26,007 nucleotides of DNA, from the NCBI GenBank assembly GCA_017549325.1, contig JAFYVA010000089.1, positions 1-26,007 of the forward strand, read 5' to 3'. The notes below the pieces were generated by a model. The model was given only the letters and a program-made list of their open reading frames with translations, did no database searches and was not told the DNA's origin. The stretch comes from Oscillospiraceae bacterium. Its GTDB lineage: Bacteria > Bacillota_A > Clostridia > Oscillospirales > Oscillospiraceae. The position numbers and the translations under genes are program-made. Shown piece by piece: positions 12,758 to 20,342 of this stretch. Numbering within the stretch: the first letter of the stretch is position 1; every line of letters starts with the position of its first letter.

Positions 12758-13828
12758 TTAGCCCAGCTTGGCCATCAGAGCATCGTAGATAGCCTGAGCC
12801 TCGGTAGCACCGGAAGCCTCCAGCTCAGCGATGTAGTTAGCCAGGTAGGGAGCGAAAGCATCCTGCCAGACCTTGACCTCATCCTCGGTCAGGGTGGTCA
12901 CAGCGCCGCCGTTCTCAGCGATGCCGGCGATGTTGGCGCCGTTGGCACCGTTGTCCCAGGCACCCTGGTTGTCGCGCAGAGCCTCAGCCTCAGCGGTGAA
13001 CAGAGCCTGCAGGTCGGCGGGCAGCTGGTTCCAGGCATCCTCGGAGAAGCACATCATCATGACGGACACGGCAGTACCCATGTCGCCGAAGACGGTAGCG
13101 CCCTTGACGAAGTCCATGCAGCCGAAGGCGGCCAGCACGTTGGCGTGGTTGATGACGCCGTCAACAACGTTGGTGTTCAGGCTGGTGGCGTAGTCGGTAA
13201 CGGGAGCGTTCACGACGGCAGCGCCGTTAGCAGTCAGGAACTCGGACATCACAGCGGAGCTGGAGATCAGCTTCAGACCCTTCAGGTCAGCGGGGGTCTT
13301 GATCTGCTTGTCAGCGGTGGTGTAGATGTTGTAGCCGGGGCAGGGATAGTTGGTCCAGTACTTCAGACCGTTCTTGGCATACTCATCAGCGAAGGCAGCG
13401 TTCTCGGCATACAGCTCGTCGAACAGCTTAGCAGCCTCCAGCATGTTGGGCAGGCCCAGGAAGGGAGTGTAAGTAACCAGGTTGGAGTAGGGGAACAGAG
13501 CCAGGTGCTCGTTGATGGGGACAGCAGCGATGTCCACGACGCCGGAGTTCAGGTCATCCACGACAGTGGGGACACTGGTCAGGGACCAGCTGTAGTAATA
13601 GGTGAACTCGATGCGGCCGTTGGAAGCAGCCTGAATGCGATCCAGAGCAGCGGTGATCTCGGTGGTGGAGAACTCGGGAGCGGCGAAGGACACGTTCATC
13701 TTGTAAACGGTGTTATCCTCCACGGCGGGATCGTTGGTGCCCTCGTCAGCGGCGGGAGCCTTCTCGCCACAGGCGACCAGACCCAGAACCATGACCAGAG
13801 CGAGAATCAGAGCCAGGAACTTTTTCAT
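12758..13828 (-). CDS. dctP: TRAP transporter substrate-binding lipoprotein DctP
   Basis: This 356-residue lipoprotein has a signal peptide, lipobox LVAC with C20 and mature start CGEKAPA. The DctP-fold domain starts at about 43 (YKMNVSFAAPE). Family features include a long connecting helix, the segment LKGLKLISSS (about 179-188), where TRAP proteins usually carry an Arg contacting the ligand carboxylate, and VDGVINHANVLAAFG. Here K/L residues occupy the usual LKGLKIR context, so the standard carboxylate-binding Arg is not obvious and the ligand cannot be assigned. TAGGAGG precedes the ATG. It is third in the DctQ-DctM-DctP operon, 60 bases after dctM. Confidence 0.9.
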   Translation of the reverse strand: MKKFLALILALVMVLGLVACGEKAPAADEGTNDPAVEDNTVYKMNVSFAAPEFSTTEITAALDRIQAASNGRIEFTYYYSWSLTSVPTVVDDLNSGVVDIAAVPINEHLALFPYSNLVTYTPFLGLPNMLEAAKLFDELYAENAAFADEYAKNGLKYWTNYPCPGYNIYTTADKQIKTPADLKGLKLISSSAVMSEFLTANGAAVVNAPVTDYATSLNTNVVDGVINHANVLAAFGCMDFVKGATVFGDMGTAVSVMMMCFSEDAWNQLPADLQALFTAEAEALRDNQGAWDNGANGANIAGIAENGGAVTTLTEDEVKVWQDAFAPYLANYIAELEASGATEAQAIYDALMAKLG

Positions 13829-13888
13829 GAATTTTTCCTCCTAAAAAATGTATGTTTCAACGCATTTTGCGTAAAAACCAAAGGGAAT

Positions 13889-15187
13889 TTAGATCATCAC
13901 AGAAGGCAGCCAGGTCACCAGCTCGGGGATGACGCAGCACAGCACGATGACGATGATGTCAGCGATGATGAAGGGCCACAGACCGGTGTAGATCTTGTTG
14001 ACGGGCACCTTGGAGATACCGGAGACGATAAAGGCGTCCATACCGATGGGGGGAGACACGGCACCCAGCGCCATCATCATGACGACGAAGATGCCGAACC
14101 AGATGACATCGTAGCCCAGGGCCACCATGGCGGGGAACAGCAGGGGCACGGTCAGGATCATCATGGGGATCTGGGGCATCAGCATACCCAGAATGACGTA
14201 CATCACGGCCACCAGCAGCAGGATGACAGCGCGATGGACGTTCAGGCTGATGACGAAGTTGGTGATGAGGAAGGGCAGCTTGGACAGGGCCACGAACTTG
14301 ATGAACACGTAAGTACCCACCAGCATGAAGATGACGAAGCCGGTAGCCAGCACCGTCTCATACAGGATCTTGCCCAGCTTCTTCCAGGACATATCGCGGC
14401 TGATCATGGCGATGATCAGAGCGCCCAGGGAGCCCAGCGCACCGGCCTCGGTAGCGGTGCAGATGCCCAGATAGATGCTGCCCAGCACGATGACGAACAG
14501 GATGACCACGGGGATGACGCCCACCAGAGCGCGGCGCTTCTCCTCCTTGGAGAAGGTCTCACCCTTGGGACCCCACTCGGGCTTGATGCGGCAGGTGATG
14601 GAGATGGCGATCACGAAGGCGATGACCATGATCACGCCGGGGATGATACCGGCCATGAACAGGGTGCCCACGGACTGCTCGGTCAGCATGGCGTACATAA
14701 TGAAGGCCATGCTGGGGGGGATCAGAATTGCCAGGGGAGCGCCGGCGGCCACGGAGGCGCAGGACAGAGAATCGGAATACTTCAGACGCTTCAGCTCGGG
14801 CAGAGCCAGCTTGCTCATGATGACGCAGGAGACGTTATCAGAGCCGGTGATGGCGCCCATGAGACCGGCGGCCACCACGGTAGCGGAGGCAACGCCGCCC
14901 TTGAAGCGGCCCAAGTATTTGTTGGCAAACTCAAACAGGTTGCGGCCAATGCTGGTCTCGGCAATGATCATGCCCATCAGGGTGAACATGGGGATCGCGG
15001 TGGTCACATAGCTGTCCAGGTTGCTAAAAGGTGCGGTAACGAGAACGCCGAAAGCGGGCTTGAAGCCGTTCATCAGCACAATGCCGAAGAAGCCCACGAT
15101 GGTCAGGGCGGCGCCGACCCAGATGCGGCAGCAGATCAGAGCGATCAGCACCACAACGCCAATAATACCAAACAGTTCGCTGCTCAT
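13889..15187 (-). CDS. dctM: TRAP transporter large permease DctM
   Basis: This 432-residue membrane protein of the DctM/ion-transporter superfamily has about 12 hydrophobic segments. Landmarks are FKPAFGVLVTAPFSN, PMFTLMGMIIAETSIGRNLF (about 46-65), GSDNVSCVIMSKLALPEL (about 114-131), IPPSMAFIMYAML and PPIGMDAFIVSGI near the C-terminus. It is the sodium-coupled transport channel of a TRAP importer. Its ATG overlaps the dctQ stop (ATGA), showing translational coupling. The length is typical. Confidence 0.93.
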   Translation of the reverse strand: MSSELFGIIGVVVLIALICCRIWVGAALTIVGFFGIVLMNGFKPAFGVLVTAPFSNLDSYVTTAIPMFTLMGMIIAETSIGRNLFEFANKYLGRFKGGVASATVVAAGLMGAITGSDNVSCVIMSKLALPELKRLKYSDSLSCASVAAGAPLAILIPPSMAFIMYAMLTEQSVGTLFMAGIIPGVIMVIAFVIAISITCRIKPEWGPKGETFSKEEKRRALVGVIPVVILFVIVLGSIYLGICTATEAGALGSLGALIIAMISRDMSWKKLGKILYETVLATGFVIFMLVGTYVFIKFVALSKLPFLITNFVISLNVHRAVILLLVAVMYVILGMLMPQIPMMILTVPLLFPAMVALGYDVIWFGIFVVMMMALGAVSPPIGMDAFIVSGISKVPVNKIYTGLWPFIIADIIVIVLCCVIPELVTWLPSVMI

Positions 15188-15702
15188 GCCTGACCCTCCT
15201 CTTCCTTGATCTCCTTGACATACATCTGCTTATCCATGTAGTGGCTCACCAGCTTGATGATAATGCCGATGGCGAAGAAGCCCATGGCCACGGCGAAGAT
15301 GGCATAGAAAGGCCAGGTGGGGATCTTCAGCATGGAATACACCTGCTTACGGGCAAACTGCTTGCCCATCTCGACGAAGCCCTGATAGCACATCAGGCCT
15401 GCCAGCACGAAGGTCAGCAGGTAGCCGATGGTATCGAAGGCCAGCTGACCCTTGCGGCCCAGCTTGTCCACGAACAGACCCACGCTCACGTGGCGGTTCT
15501 CAAACAGAGCGGCAACGAAGGCAGGAGACATCGTCACCATCATCATACGGGTGATTTCCACCGAGCCGGTAATGGGCGCGGCGAACAACTCGCGCAGGAA
15601 CACGTCGGCCAGCGTCACGCCGATCATCGCCAGCAGTGCAGCAATGGCGATAACGGAGAGCACCTTACCGAAAACGTGACACGCTTTCATCAGTTTTTTC
15701 AT
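15184..15702 (-). CDS. dctQ: TRAP transporter small permease DctQ
   Basis: This 172-residue membrane protein has four predicted helices, as expected for DctQ. The family motif is at about 44-65 (SVEITRMMMVTMSPAFVAAL), which includes the conserved E-x-x-R. A charged C-terminal tail, KEIKEEEGQ, follows. DctQ stabilises or couples the binding protein to DctM. It is the first gene of the operon; AAAGGAG precedes the ATG at 15702. Confidence 0.9.
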   Translation of the reverse strand: MKKLMKACHVFGKVLSVIAIAALLAMIGVTLADVFLRELFAAPITGSVEITRMMMVTMSPAFVAALFENRHVSVGLFVDKLGRKGQLAFDTIGYLLTFVLAGLMCYQGFVEMGKQFARKQVYSMLKIPTWPFYAIFAVAMGFFAIGIIIKLVSHYMDKQMYVKEIKEEEGQA

Positions 15703-15797
15703 ACTCTTTCTTCTCCTTTAAAAACACTGCATCGAATCGGACAGCATACGATATTGGCGGTTTTCTTTGCCCATTCTTTTCTTATATACAAAGAGTT

Positions 15798-15826
15798 TTT
15801 ATACCAAATATGCAGGACTATCCTAA
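15798..15826 (-). promoter_or_regulatory. Likely promoter of TRAP operon
   Basis: On the minus strand TTAGGA (15826-15821), 17 bp, then TATAAA (15803-15798) preceded by TGG, an extended -10. The gene-free stretch 15703-16102 is AT-rich and otherwise holds only the ZIP terminator and an AGGACT/AGTCCT inverted repeat (about 15814-15843) just upstream. No RNA gene or small ORF with a ribosome site was seen in it. Confidence 0.5.
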
Positions 15827-16040
15827 AATTTAACAGCAGTCCTATTCTATAGCATTTGTACCTTTTCGTCAACTTATTTTTTTCCATACACGGGGTAATC
15901 CCCTGTTTTTGTCAGAAACGATAGACATTTATGAAAAAACGGAACTCTGTATATTTTCCCTTTTCCTCTGGCGCACCAGGTCGTCCGTTTCGTTTCCTGT
16001 GAAGAATATTTTCTCCCGCTGTTTTGGCGAGAAAGACAAT

Positions 16041-16078
16041 ACCCGCCCCGCCGCAGTGTGTTCTGCGGCGGGGCGGGT
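16041..16078 (-). terminator. Terminator of ZIP gene
   Basis: A perfect 16-bp stem: ACCCGCCCCGCCGCAG (16041-16056) with CTGCGGCGGGGCGGGT (16063-16078), loop TGTGTT. Minus-strand RNA continues into ATTGTCTTTC. The U tract is short but the stem is very strong. Confidence 0.8.
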
Positions 16079-16102
16079 TGACAATTTTGGTTTACGTTTG
16101 TT

Positions 16103-16855
16103 TCACCCCAGCAGCACGTCGCTGATAAGCATGACGCAGAAGCCCACCAGCAATGCATAGGTGGCGGCTCGCTGGCTGCCGTGGGAGTGTGTCTCGAAGA
16201 TCATCTCGTCGCTGACCACGTAGAGCATGGTGCCGCCGGCAAAGGCAAGGCCGAAGGGCAGCACCGCCGCGGCCACCGACACGGCGAAGTAGCCGATGAG
16301 GGTACCCACCACCTCCACCAGGCCCGTGGCGAGGGCGATCAGCAGCGTGCGGCCGCGGGTAACGCCTGCGCTGAGCATGGGGGCGATGATGATCATACCC
16401 TCGGGGATGTTCTGCAATGCGATACCGCCGGCGATCAGCAGCGCGCGGGAGACGTCCTCGCTGCCGAAGCTGACGCCTGCGGCGATGCCCTCGGGCAGGT
16501 TGTGGATGGCGATGGCGAGGGTGAAGAGCAGCACCTTGTTCAGCTCGGCGTTGCGGTGCGCCTCCACCTCCGTGCCCACCATAGCGTGAAGATGGGGCAC
16601 CAGCTTATCCACCAGCGTGATGACCACGGCACCGGCGAAAATACCCGCGATGGTCACCAAAAGGCCGTACTTCCCGCCGTACTCCACCGAGGGGAGAATG
16701 AGGCCCAGCACCGCCGCCGCCAGCATCACGCCTGCGGCAAAGGCCATGATGATGTCGGACATCTTATGGGAGATCTTCTTGAATACAAAGCCCAGCAGCG
16801 CGCCCACCATGGTGGCGCCGCCCACACCCAGGGCCGTCAGCAATACCATCGTCAT
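16103..16855 (-). CDS. ZIP-family metal transporter
   Basis: This 250-residue membrane protein with about eight helices belongs to the ZIP (SLC39/ZupT-like) family that brings Zn(II), Fe(II) or Mn(II) into the cytosol. The paired metal-site motifs HNLPEG (118-123) and QNIPEG (148-153) are clear. The second has Q where the classic GufA/ZupT sequence has Q or H. The loop after helix III is short and has H88 and H90, not the long His-rich loop of eukaryotic ZIPs. A strong promoter and AGGAGAG ribosome site precede the ATG at 16855; Met-3 is an alternative start. It diverges from cutC, suggesting a metal-related pair. Confidence 0.92.
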   Translation of the reverse strand: MTMVLLTALGVGGATMVGALLGFVFKKISHKMSDIIMAFAAGVMLAAAVLGLILPSVEYGGKYGLLVTIAGIFAGAVVITLVDKLVPHLHAMVGTEVEAHRNAELNKVLLFTLAIAIHNLPEGIAAGVSFGSEDVSRALLIAGGIALQNIPEGMIIIAPMLSAGVTRGRTLLIALATGLVEVVGTLIGYFAVSVAAAVLPFGLAFAGGTMLYVVSDEMIFETHSHGSQRAATYALLVGFCVMLISDVLLG

Positions 16856-16886
16856 TTCGGTTTCTTCCTCTCCTGCCGCGCGCGGT

Positions 16887-16944
16887 TAGCCGCGGCTATC
16901 TGTTATCTCAGGGTGATTGTACCACACCCCTCCCCTTCCGTCAA
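16887..16944 (-). promoter_or_regulatory. ZIP promoter with palindromic leader
   Basis: On the minus strand TTGACG (16944-16939), 17 bp, TACAAT (16921-16916). Downstream in the leader, TAGCCGCGGCTA (16887-16898) is a perfect 12-bp palindrome, placed where a repressor or an RNA hairpin could act. Confidence 0.7.
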
Positions 16945-16976
16945 CGGAGAAAGCGACAAAAAAATCCGCCCTGCCG

Positions 16977-17005
16977 TTGCCATTATCGGCAAAAGCAGGT
17001 ATAAT
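16977..17005 (+). promoter_or_regulatory. cutC promoter with overlapping inverted repeat
   Basis: TTGCCA (16977-16982), 17 bp, consensus TATAAT (17000-17005). TTGCC-ATTATC-GGCAA (16977-16992) covers the -35 and part of the spacer, a repressor-like position. Confidence 0.7.
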
Positions 17006-17052
17006 AAACGGTAAGGTATTTAAGTTTACATAATTTCGAAAGGAACGGAACG

Positions 17053-17802
17053 ATGGATCATATTCTCTTTGAAGTCTGCTGCGGCAGCGCCGAGGATGCG
17101 CTGGCGGCGTACCACGGCGGCGCTGACCGTGTGGAGCTGAACTCCGACCTCTTCCACGGCGGCCTCACCCCCACGTTGGGTGCCCTGCTTACGGTGAAAA
17201 AGCACGCCCCCCACTTCCCCGTCATGTGCATGGTGCGGCCCCGCGAGGGCGGCTTCTGCTACAGCGAAACGGAGTTTGCGGTGATGCTGGAGGATGCCCG
17301 CCTCTTTGTGGAAAACGGTGCCGACGGCATCGTCTTTGGCTTCCTCCATCCCGACGGCACCGTGGACATGGAGCGCTGCCGAGAGATGATGGCCGTCATC
17401 GGGGAACGGGAGGCCGTGTTCCACCGGGCCATCGACGTAGTGCCCGACTGGCGCGTGGCGCTGGAACAGCTCATTGAACTGGGGGTCAAGCGCGTCCTCA
17501 CCAGCGGTCAGAAACCCACCGTACCCGAGGGCGTGTTCGTCCTCAAGGAGATGATCGCGCAGGCCGCAGGCCGCATCGAGATCCTCCCCGGCGGCGGCAT
17601 CACACCGGAGAACGCCCCCTTCGTCCGGGAGATGACGGGCACGACCATGATGCACGCAGCCATGCACCGCACCCGCTACGACCACAGCGCCGACGGCAAC
17701 CGCGCCATCTACTTCGGCGGCGCCGTGTATCCGCCGGAGGATCGCCACAGCGTCACCCACCGCGACGATATCGCCGCCTTTGTAGGCAGCATCAACAAGT
17801 AA
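17053..17802 (+). CDS. cutC: CutC-family protein
   Basis: This 249-residue TIM-barrel protein matches CutC throughout: FEVCCGSAEDALAAYHGGAD (6-25), RVELNSDLFHGGLTPTLG (26-43), VMCMVRPREGGFCYS (57-71), DGIVFGFLHPDG, FHRAID, RVLTSGQ and the closing ILPGGGI. CutC was first linked to copper tolerance in E. coli, but a direct copper role is disputed. The family fold suggests an enzyme of unknown substrate. The length is typical. GAAAGGAAC lies about eight bases before the ATG. It is divergent from the ZIP transporter gene and has its own promoter and terminator. Confidence 0.93.
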   Translation: MDHILFEVCCGSAEDALAAYHGGADRVELNSDLFHGGLTPTLGALLTVKKHAPHFPVMCMVRPREGGFCYSETEFAVMLEDARLFVENGADGIVFGFLHPDGTVDMERCREMMAVIGEREAVFHRAIDVVPDWRVALEQLIELGVKRVLTSGQKPTVPEGVFVLKEMIAQAAGRIEILPGGGITPENAPFVREMTGTTMMHAAMHRTRYDHSADGNRAIYFGGAVYPPEDRHSVTHRDDIAAFVGSINK

Positions 17803-17814
17803 CTTTTATGGCAA

Positions 17815-17849
17815 AAAAAGCGCCATCCCACAGCGGGATGGCGCTTTTT
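17815..17849. terminator. Bidirectional terminator between cutC and sugar operon
   Basis: AAAAAGCGCCATCCC (17815-17829) pairs perfectly with GGGATGGCGCTTTTT (17835-17849) around ACAGC, with A and T tracts on both sides. Confidence 0.95.
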
Positions 17850-17859
17850 ATTGCACAAT

Positions 17860-19239
17860 TTACTTGATCTCAGGCAGAGAGGCAGCGGCAGCGGACTGAC
17901 CCACGCGACGGAACTTCTCGTCGGGCAGGGAGGGCAGCAGCTTACCCACCAGCTCGGGATACTCCTCAGCGATGACGCGCTGGGCCTCGGCCAGAATGGT
18001 GTCGCCGCCCTTACCGCTCATAACGCGGCCCAGCAGCAGCACGTGCTTGCAGCCGTACAGCTCATGGTAGTAGGCCAGCGTGTGGCCCAGATAGGTACCG
18101 ATGGTGAGATACACATCGCGGGCAGCGGGAGAATCCTCGGCCATCAGCTTCTGCACCACCTTCAGCTTCTCGGCGGGGCTGAGGCTCTCGTCCAGCTCGA
18201 TACCGGCACGGGGAGCCAGCTTGATGACGGAATCCTGAGAGAAGTACTTGACGCCGCAGCCGATGTCCAGACTCCACTCGTCCTTCATGGCGTCGCCGTG
18301 GCAGTCCACGGGGACGAAGGCCAGCTCGTTGAGCCAGCCGGTGATGCAGCCGTTGGCGTCCACATAGCCCACGGCCTCACTGGTGCCCATGGCGATACCC
18401 AGCACGTTGGGCTCTTCCAGAGACATCATACCGGCCAGAGCCGACACGTCGCCGTCGTTGACCACCTCGAAGGGCACATCGCCGAAGGTATCGGTGATGG
18501 CGCGGATGTAGATATCCTTCACCTTCTCGTCATACAGCTCCTTGGGCACGGAGAGGAAGAGAGAGGCGCTCATGGTGCGGTTGTTGATGTAGATACCGGC
18601 GGAGCTGACGCCCACGGCATCGACGCGGGGCATATGGGAAGCGGCAGACTTCAGGGCTGCCACGATGCCCTCGTAGTGATAATCGGGGTCGGCCGTGACC
18701 TTGGGGAACCAGACCACTTCCTCGGAATAGACGCTCTCGCCATCGATGACGGCGCTGACCTTACGGTCGGAGCCACCGGCGTCGAAGCCGATGCGGCAGC
18801 CGCCCAGATGACCGCCCATCTTCTTGGGGGAGTCCTTGGCCTCGGGCACCTTGTCCACCAGCACCACCTCGAAGGGATGCTCGAAGATGCCGCCCATGTA
18901 GTGGAAGTCGAAGTCCTGCTCGCCGCCGTCGGAATAGGCAGCCTTGAGGTAGTGGTAGATGTTCTCGTCGCCGGCGACGTAGATGCGGAAGCCGCCCTTC
19001 ATCCACAGGATGGTCTTGGTGAGGCGGTTGACATAATAATTGTCAGCCTGCGCCATCTCGGGGGTGCCGTGGATACGGGTATGGACGGTGGCCATCTGAC
19101 CGTCGGCGCGCTCTACGGCGATGGAGACGGGCTTGGTGGCGGTGGAGAGGAAGGCGGCGTTAAACTTGCCCACGGGGATGAAGTTGGGATCCAGCTTGGG
19201 CACATTCTGAATATCGACAGAAATACCGAAATGATTCAT
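17860..19239 (-). CDS. ROK/ASKHA-type protein with N-terminal extension (putative sugar kinase or sugar sensor)
   Basis: In this 459-residue protein a ROK-like actin/hexokinase-fold domain begins only at about residue 148. It has the phosphate-1 motif IGFDAGGSDRKVSAV (150-164), AVGVSSAGIY (208-217), a catalytic-type VVNDGDVSALAG (259-270) and adenosine-region segments LGIAMGTSEAVGYV and HVLLLGRVMSGKGG. The first ~147 residues are not a helix-turn-helix and were not recognised; ROK kinases are about 300 residues. The ROK zinc motif C-x-C-G-x2-G-C is absent. It is last in the sugar operon, after galE, with its own ribosome site (AGGAG) and possibly its own promoter. Phosphorylation of an imported sugar is the simplest idea. 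Medium confidence in family, low in function. Confidence 0.7.
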   Translation of the reverse strand: MNHFGISVDIQNVPKLDPNFIPVGKFNAAFLSTATKPVSIAVERADGQMATVHTRIHGTPEMAQADNYYVNRLTKTILWMKGGFRIYVAGDENIYHYLKAAYSDGGEQDFDFHYMGGIFEHPFEVVLVDKVPEAKDSPKKMGGHLGGCRIGFDAGGSDRKVSAVIDGESVYSEEVVWFPKVTADPDYHYEGIVAALKSAASHMPRVDAVGVSSAGIYINNRTMSASLFLSVPKELYDEKVKDIYIRAITDTFGDVPFEVVNDGDVSALAGMMSLEEPNVLGIAMGTSEAVGYVDANGCITGWLNELAFVPVDCHGDAMKDEWSLDIGCGVKYFSQDSVIKLAPRAGIELDESLSPAEKLKVVQKLMAEDSPAARDVYLTIGTYLGHTLAYYHELYGCKHVLLLGRVMSGKGGDTILAEAQRVIAEEYPELVGKLLPSLPDEKFRRVGQSAAAASLPEIK

Positions 19240-19260
19240 TTCCTGTTACTCCTTATTTCT

Positions 19261-19312
19261 ATTGTATCACATGGTATAAACACCTCTGGGCGGGTGGGCA
19301 CAGAGGTGTTTA
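19261..19312 (-). promoter_or_regulatory. Hairpin and extended -10 between galE and ROK-like gene
   Basis: TAAACACCTCTG and CAGAGGTGTTTA (19277-19312) form a perfect 12-bp stem with a 12-base loop on the minus-strand RNA after galE. Just downstream, TGATACAAT (19269-19261) looks like an extended -10. The ROK-like gene may therefore be expressed partly on its own. The hairpin lacks a real U tract. Confidence 0.5.
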
Positions 19313-19325
19313 CTAAGCAGTTTGC

Positions 19326-20342
19326 TCACTCGCCGTAACCCATGGGGTTCTGGCTCTGCCAGCGGAAGCTGTCGCGGCACATATCCACCAGCGTATGGGT
19401 GGCCTGCCAATGGAGCTGCTCGGCGCTCTTGACAGGGTTGGCATAGCAGGTGGCCAGATCGCCGGGACGGCGTGCCTGGATCTCGTAGGGGATGGGCACA
19501 GCGTTGGCTTCCTCGAAGGCGTGGACCATATCCAGCACGCTGTAGCCGGTGCCGGTGCCCAGATTGAACACCTCGGCGCCCTGATGGGCCATCACATAGT
19601 CGATGGCTGCCACATGGCCGCGGGCCAGATCCACCACATGGATGTAATCGCGCACGCCGGTACCGTCGTGGGTGGGATAGTCGTTGCCGAACACGCCCAG
19701 CTTCTCGCGGCGGCCGACGGCCACCTGAGAGATGTAGGGCATGAGGTTGTTGGGGATACCCTTGGGGTCCTCGCCGATCTTACCGCTGATGTGGGCGCCC
19801 ACGGGGTTGAAGTAGCGCAGCAGCACCACGCTCCATTCCGGGTCGGCAGCGGCGATATCGCGGAGGATGATCTCACCCATGTACTTGGTCCAGCCGTAGG
19901 GGTTGGTGCAGTTGCCGGTCTTGGAAGTCTCCGTCAGGGGCATCTCGTTGTCGCCGGAATAGACGGTGGCAGAGGAGGAGAAGATGATCTTCTTGCAGCC
20001 ATACTTCTCCATGACGCGGCACAGGGTCAGGGTGGAGTTGAGGTTGTTATCGTAATACATCATGGGCTGTGCCACCGACTCGCCCACGGCCTTGAGGCCG
20101 GCGAAGTGGATGACGCAGTCGATCTTGTGAGCTTCAAACACGGCGCTGAGCTTGGCCTCGTCACGCAGGTCCAGCTCATAGAACAGCGGGTTCTTGCCGG
20201 TGATCTCACTAACGCGCTTCATGGACTCGGTCTTGGAGTTGACCAGATTGTCCACGATGATCACATCCATGTCGCGCTCGAGAAGCTCGACGCAGGTATG
20301 GCTGCCGATATAGCCCATACCGCCGCAAACCAGAACCGTCAT
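19326..20342 (-). CDS. galE: UDP-glucose/UDP-N-acetylglucosamine 4-epimerase
   Basis: This 338-residue extended SDR has the NAD-binding GGMGYIGSH (7-15), D31 after the second strand (IIVDNLVNSK), HFAGLKAVGES (79-89), SSSATVYSG (122-130) with the catalytic Ser, YGWTK (149-153) with the catalytic Tyr and Lys, and YFNPVGAH. This is canonical GalE length and layout. It interconverts UDP-Glc/UDP-Gal and, in many homologues, UDP-GlcNAc/UDP-GalNAc. The start at 20342 overlaps the preceding stop codon as ATGA and has GAGGAGG in front, so it is translationally coupled to the pyrophosphorylase-kinase fusion, whose UDP-sugar product would be its substrate. Confidence 0.95.
   Translation of the reverse strand: MTVLVCGGMGYIGSHTCVELLERDMDVIIVDNLVNSKTESMKRVSEITGKNPLFYELDLRDEAKLSAVFEAHKIDCVIHFAGLKAVGESVAQPMMYYDNNLNSTLTLCRVMEKYGCKKIIFSSSATVYSGDNEMPLTETSKTGNCTNPYGWTKYMGEIILRDIAAADPEWSVVLLRYFNPVGAHISGKIGEDPKGIPNNLMPYISQVAVGRREKLGVFGNDYPTHDGTGVRDYIHVVDLARGHVAAIDYVMAHQGAEVFNLGTGTGYSVLDMVHAFEEANAVPIPYEIQARRPGDLATCYANPVKSAEQLHWQATHTLVDMCRDSFRWQSQNPMGYGE

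Noticed and set aside
12737..15193. An 818-codon open frame on the plus strand opposite dctP and dctM
   Set aside because: It is antisense to two clear TRAP genes, has extreme His, Asp, Gln and Gly content typical of the complement of hydrophobic GC-rich coding sequence, and lacks a ribosome site.
15874..16160. Short open frames on both strands of the gap between dctQ and the ZIP gene
   Set aside because: They overlap the ZIP terminator hairpin, have no ribosome sites and show no protein-like pattern.
17851..19338. A 495-codon open frame on the plus strand opposite the ROK-like gene
   Set aside because: The minus-strand protein has ASKHA motifs, a ribosome site and operon context; the plus frame has none of these.
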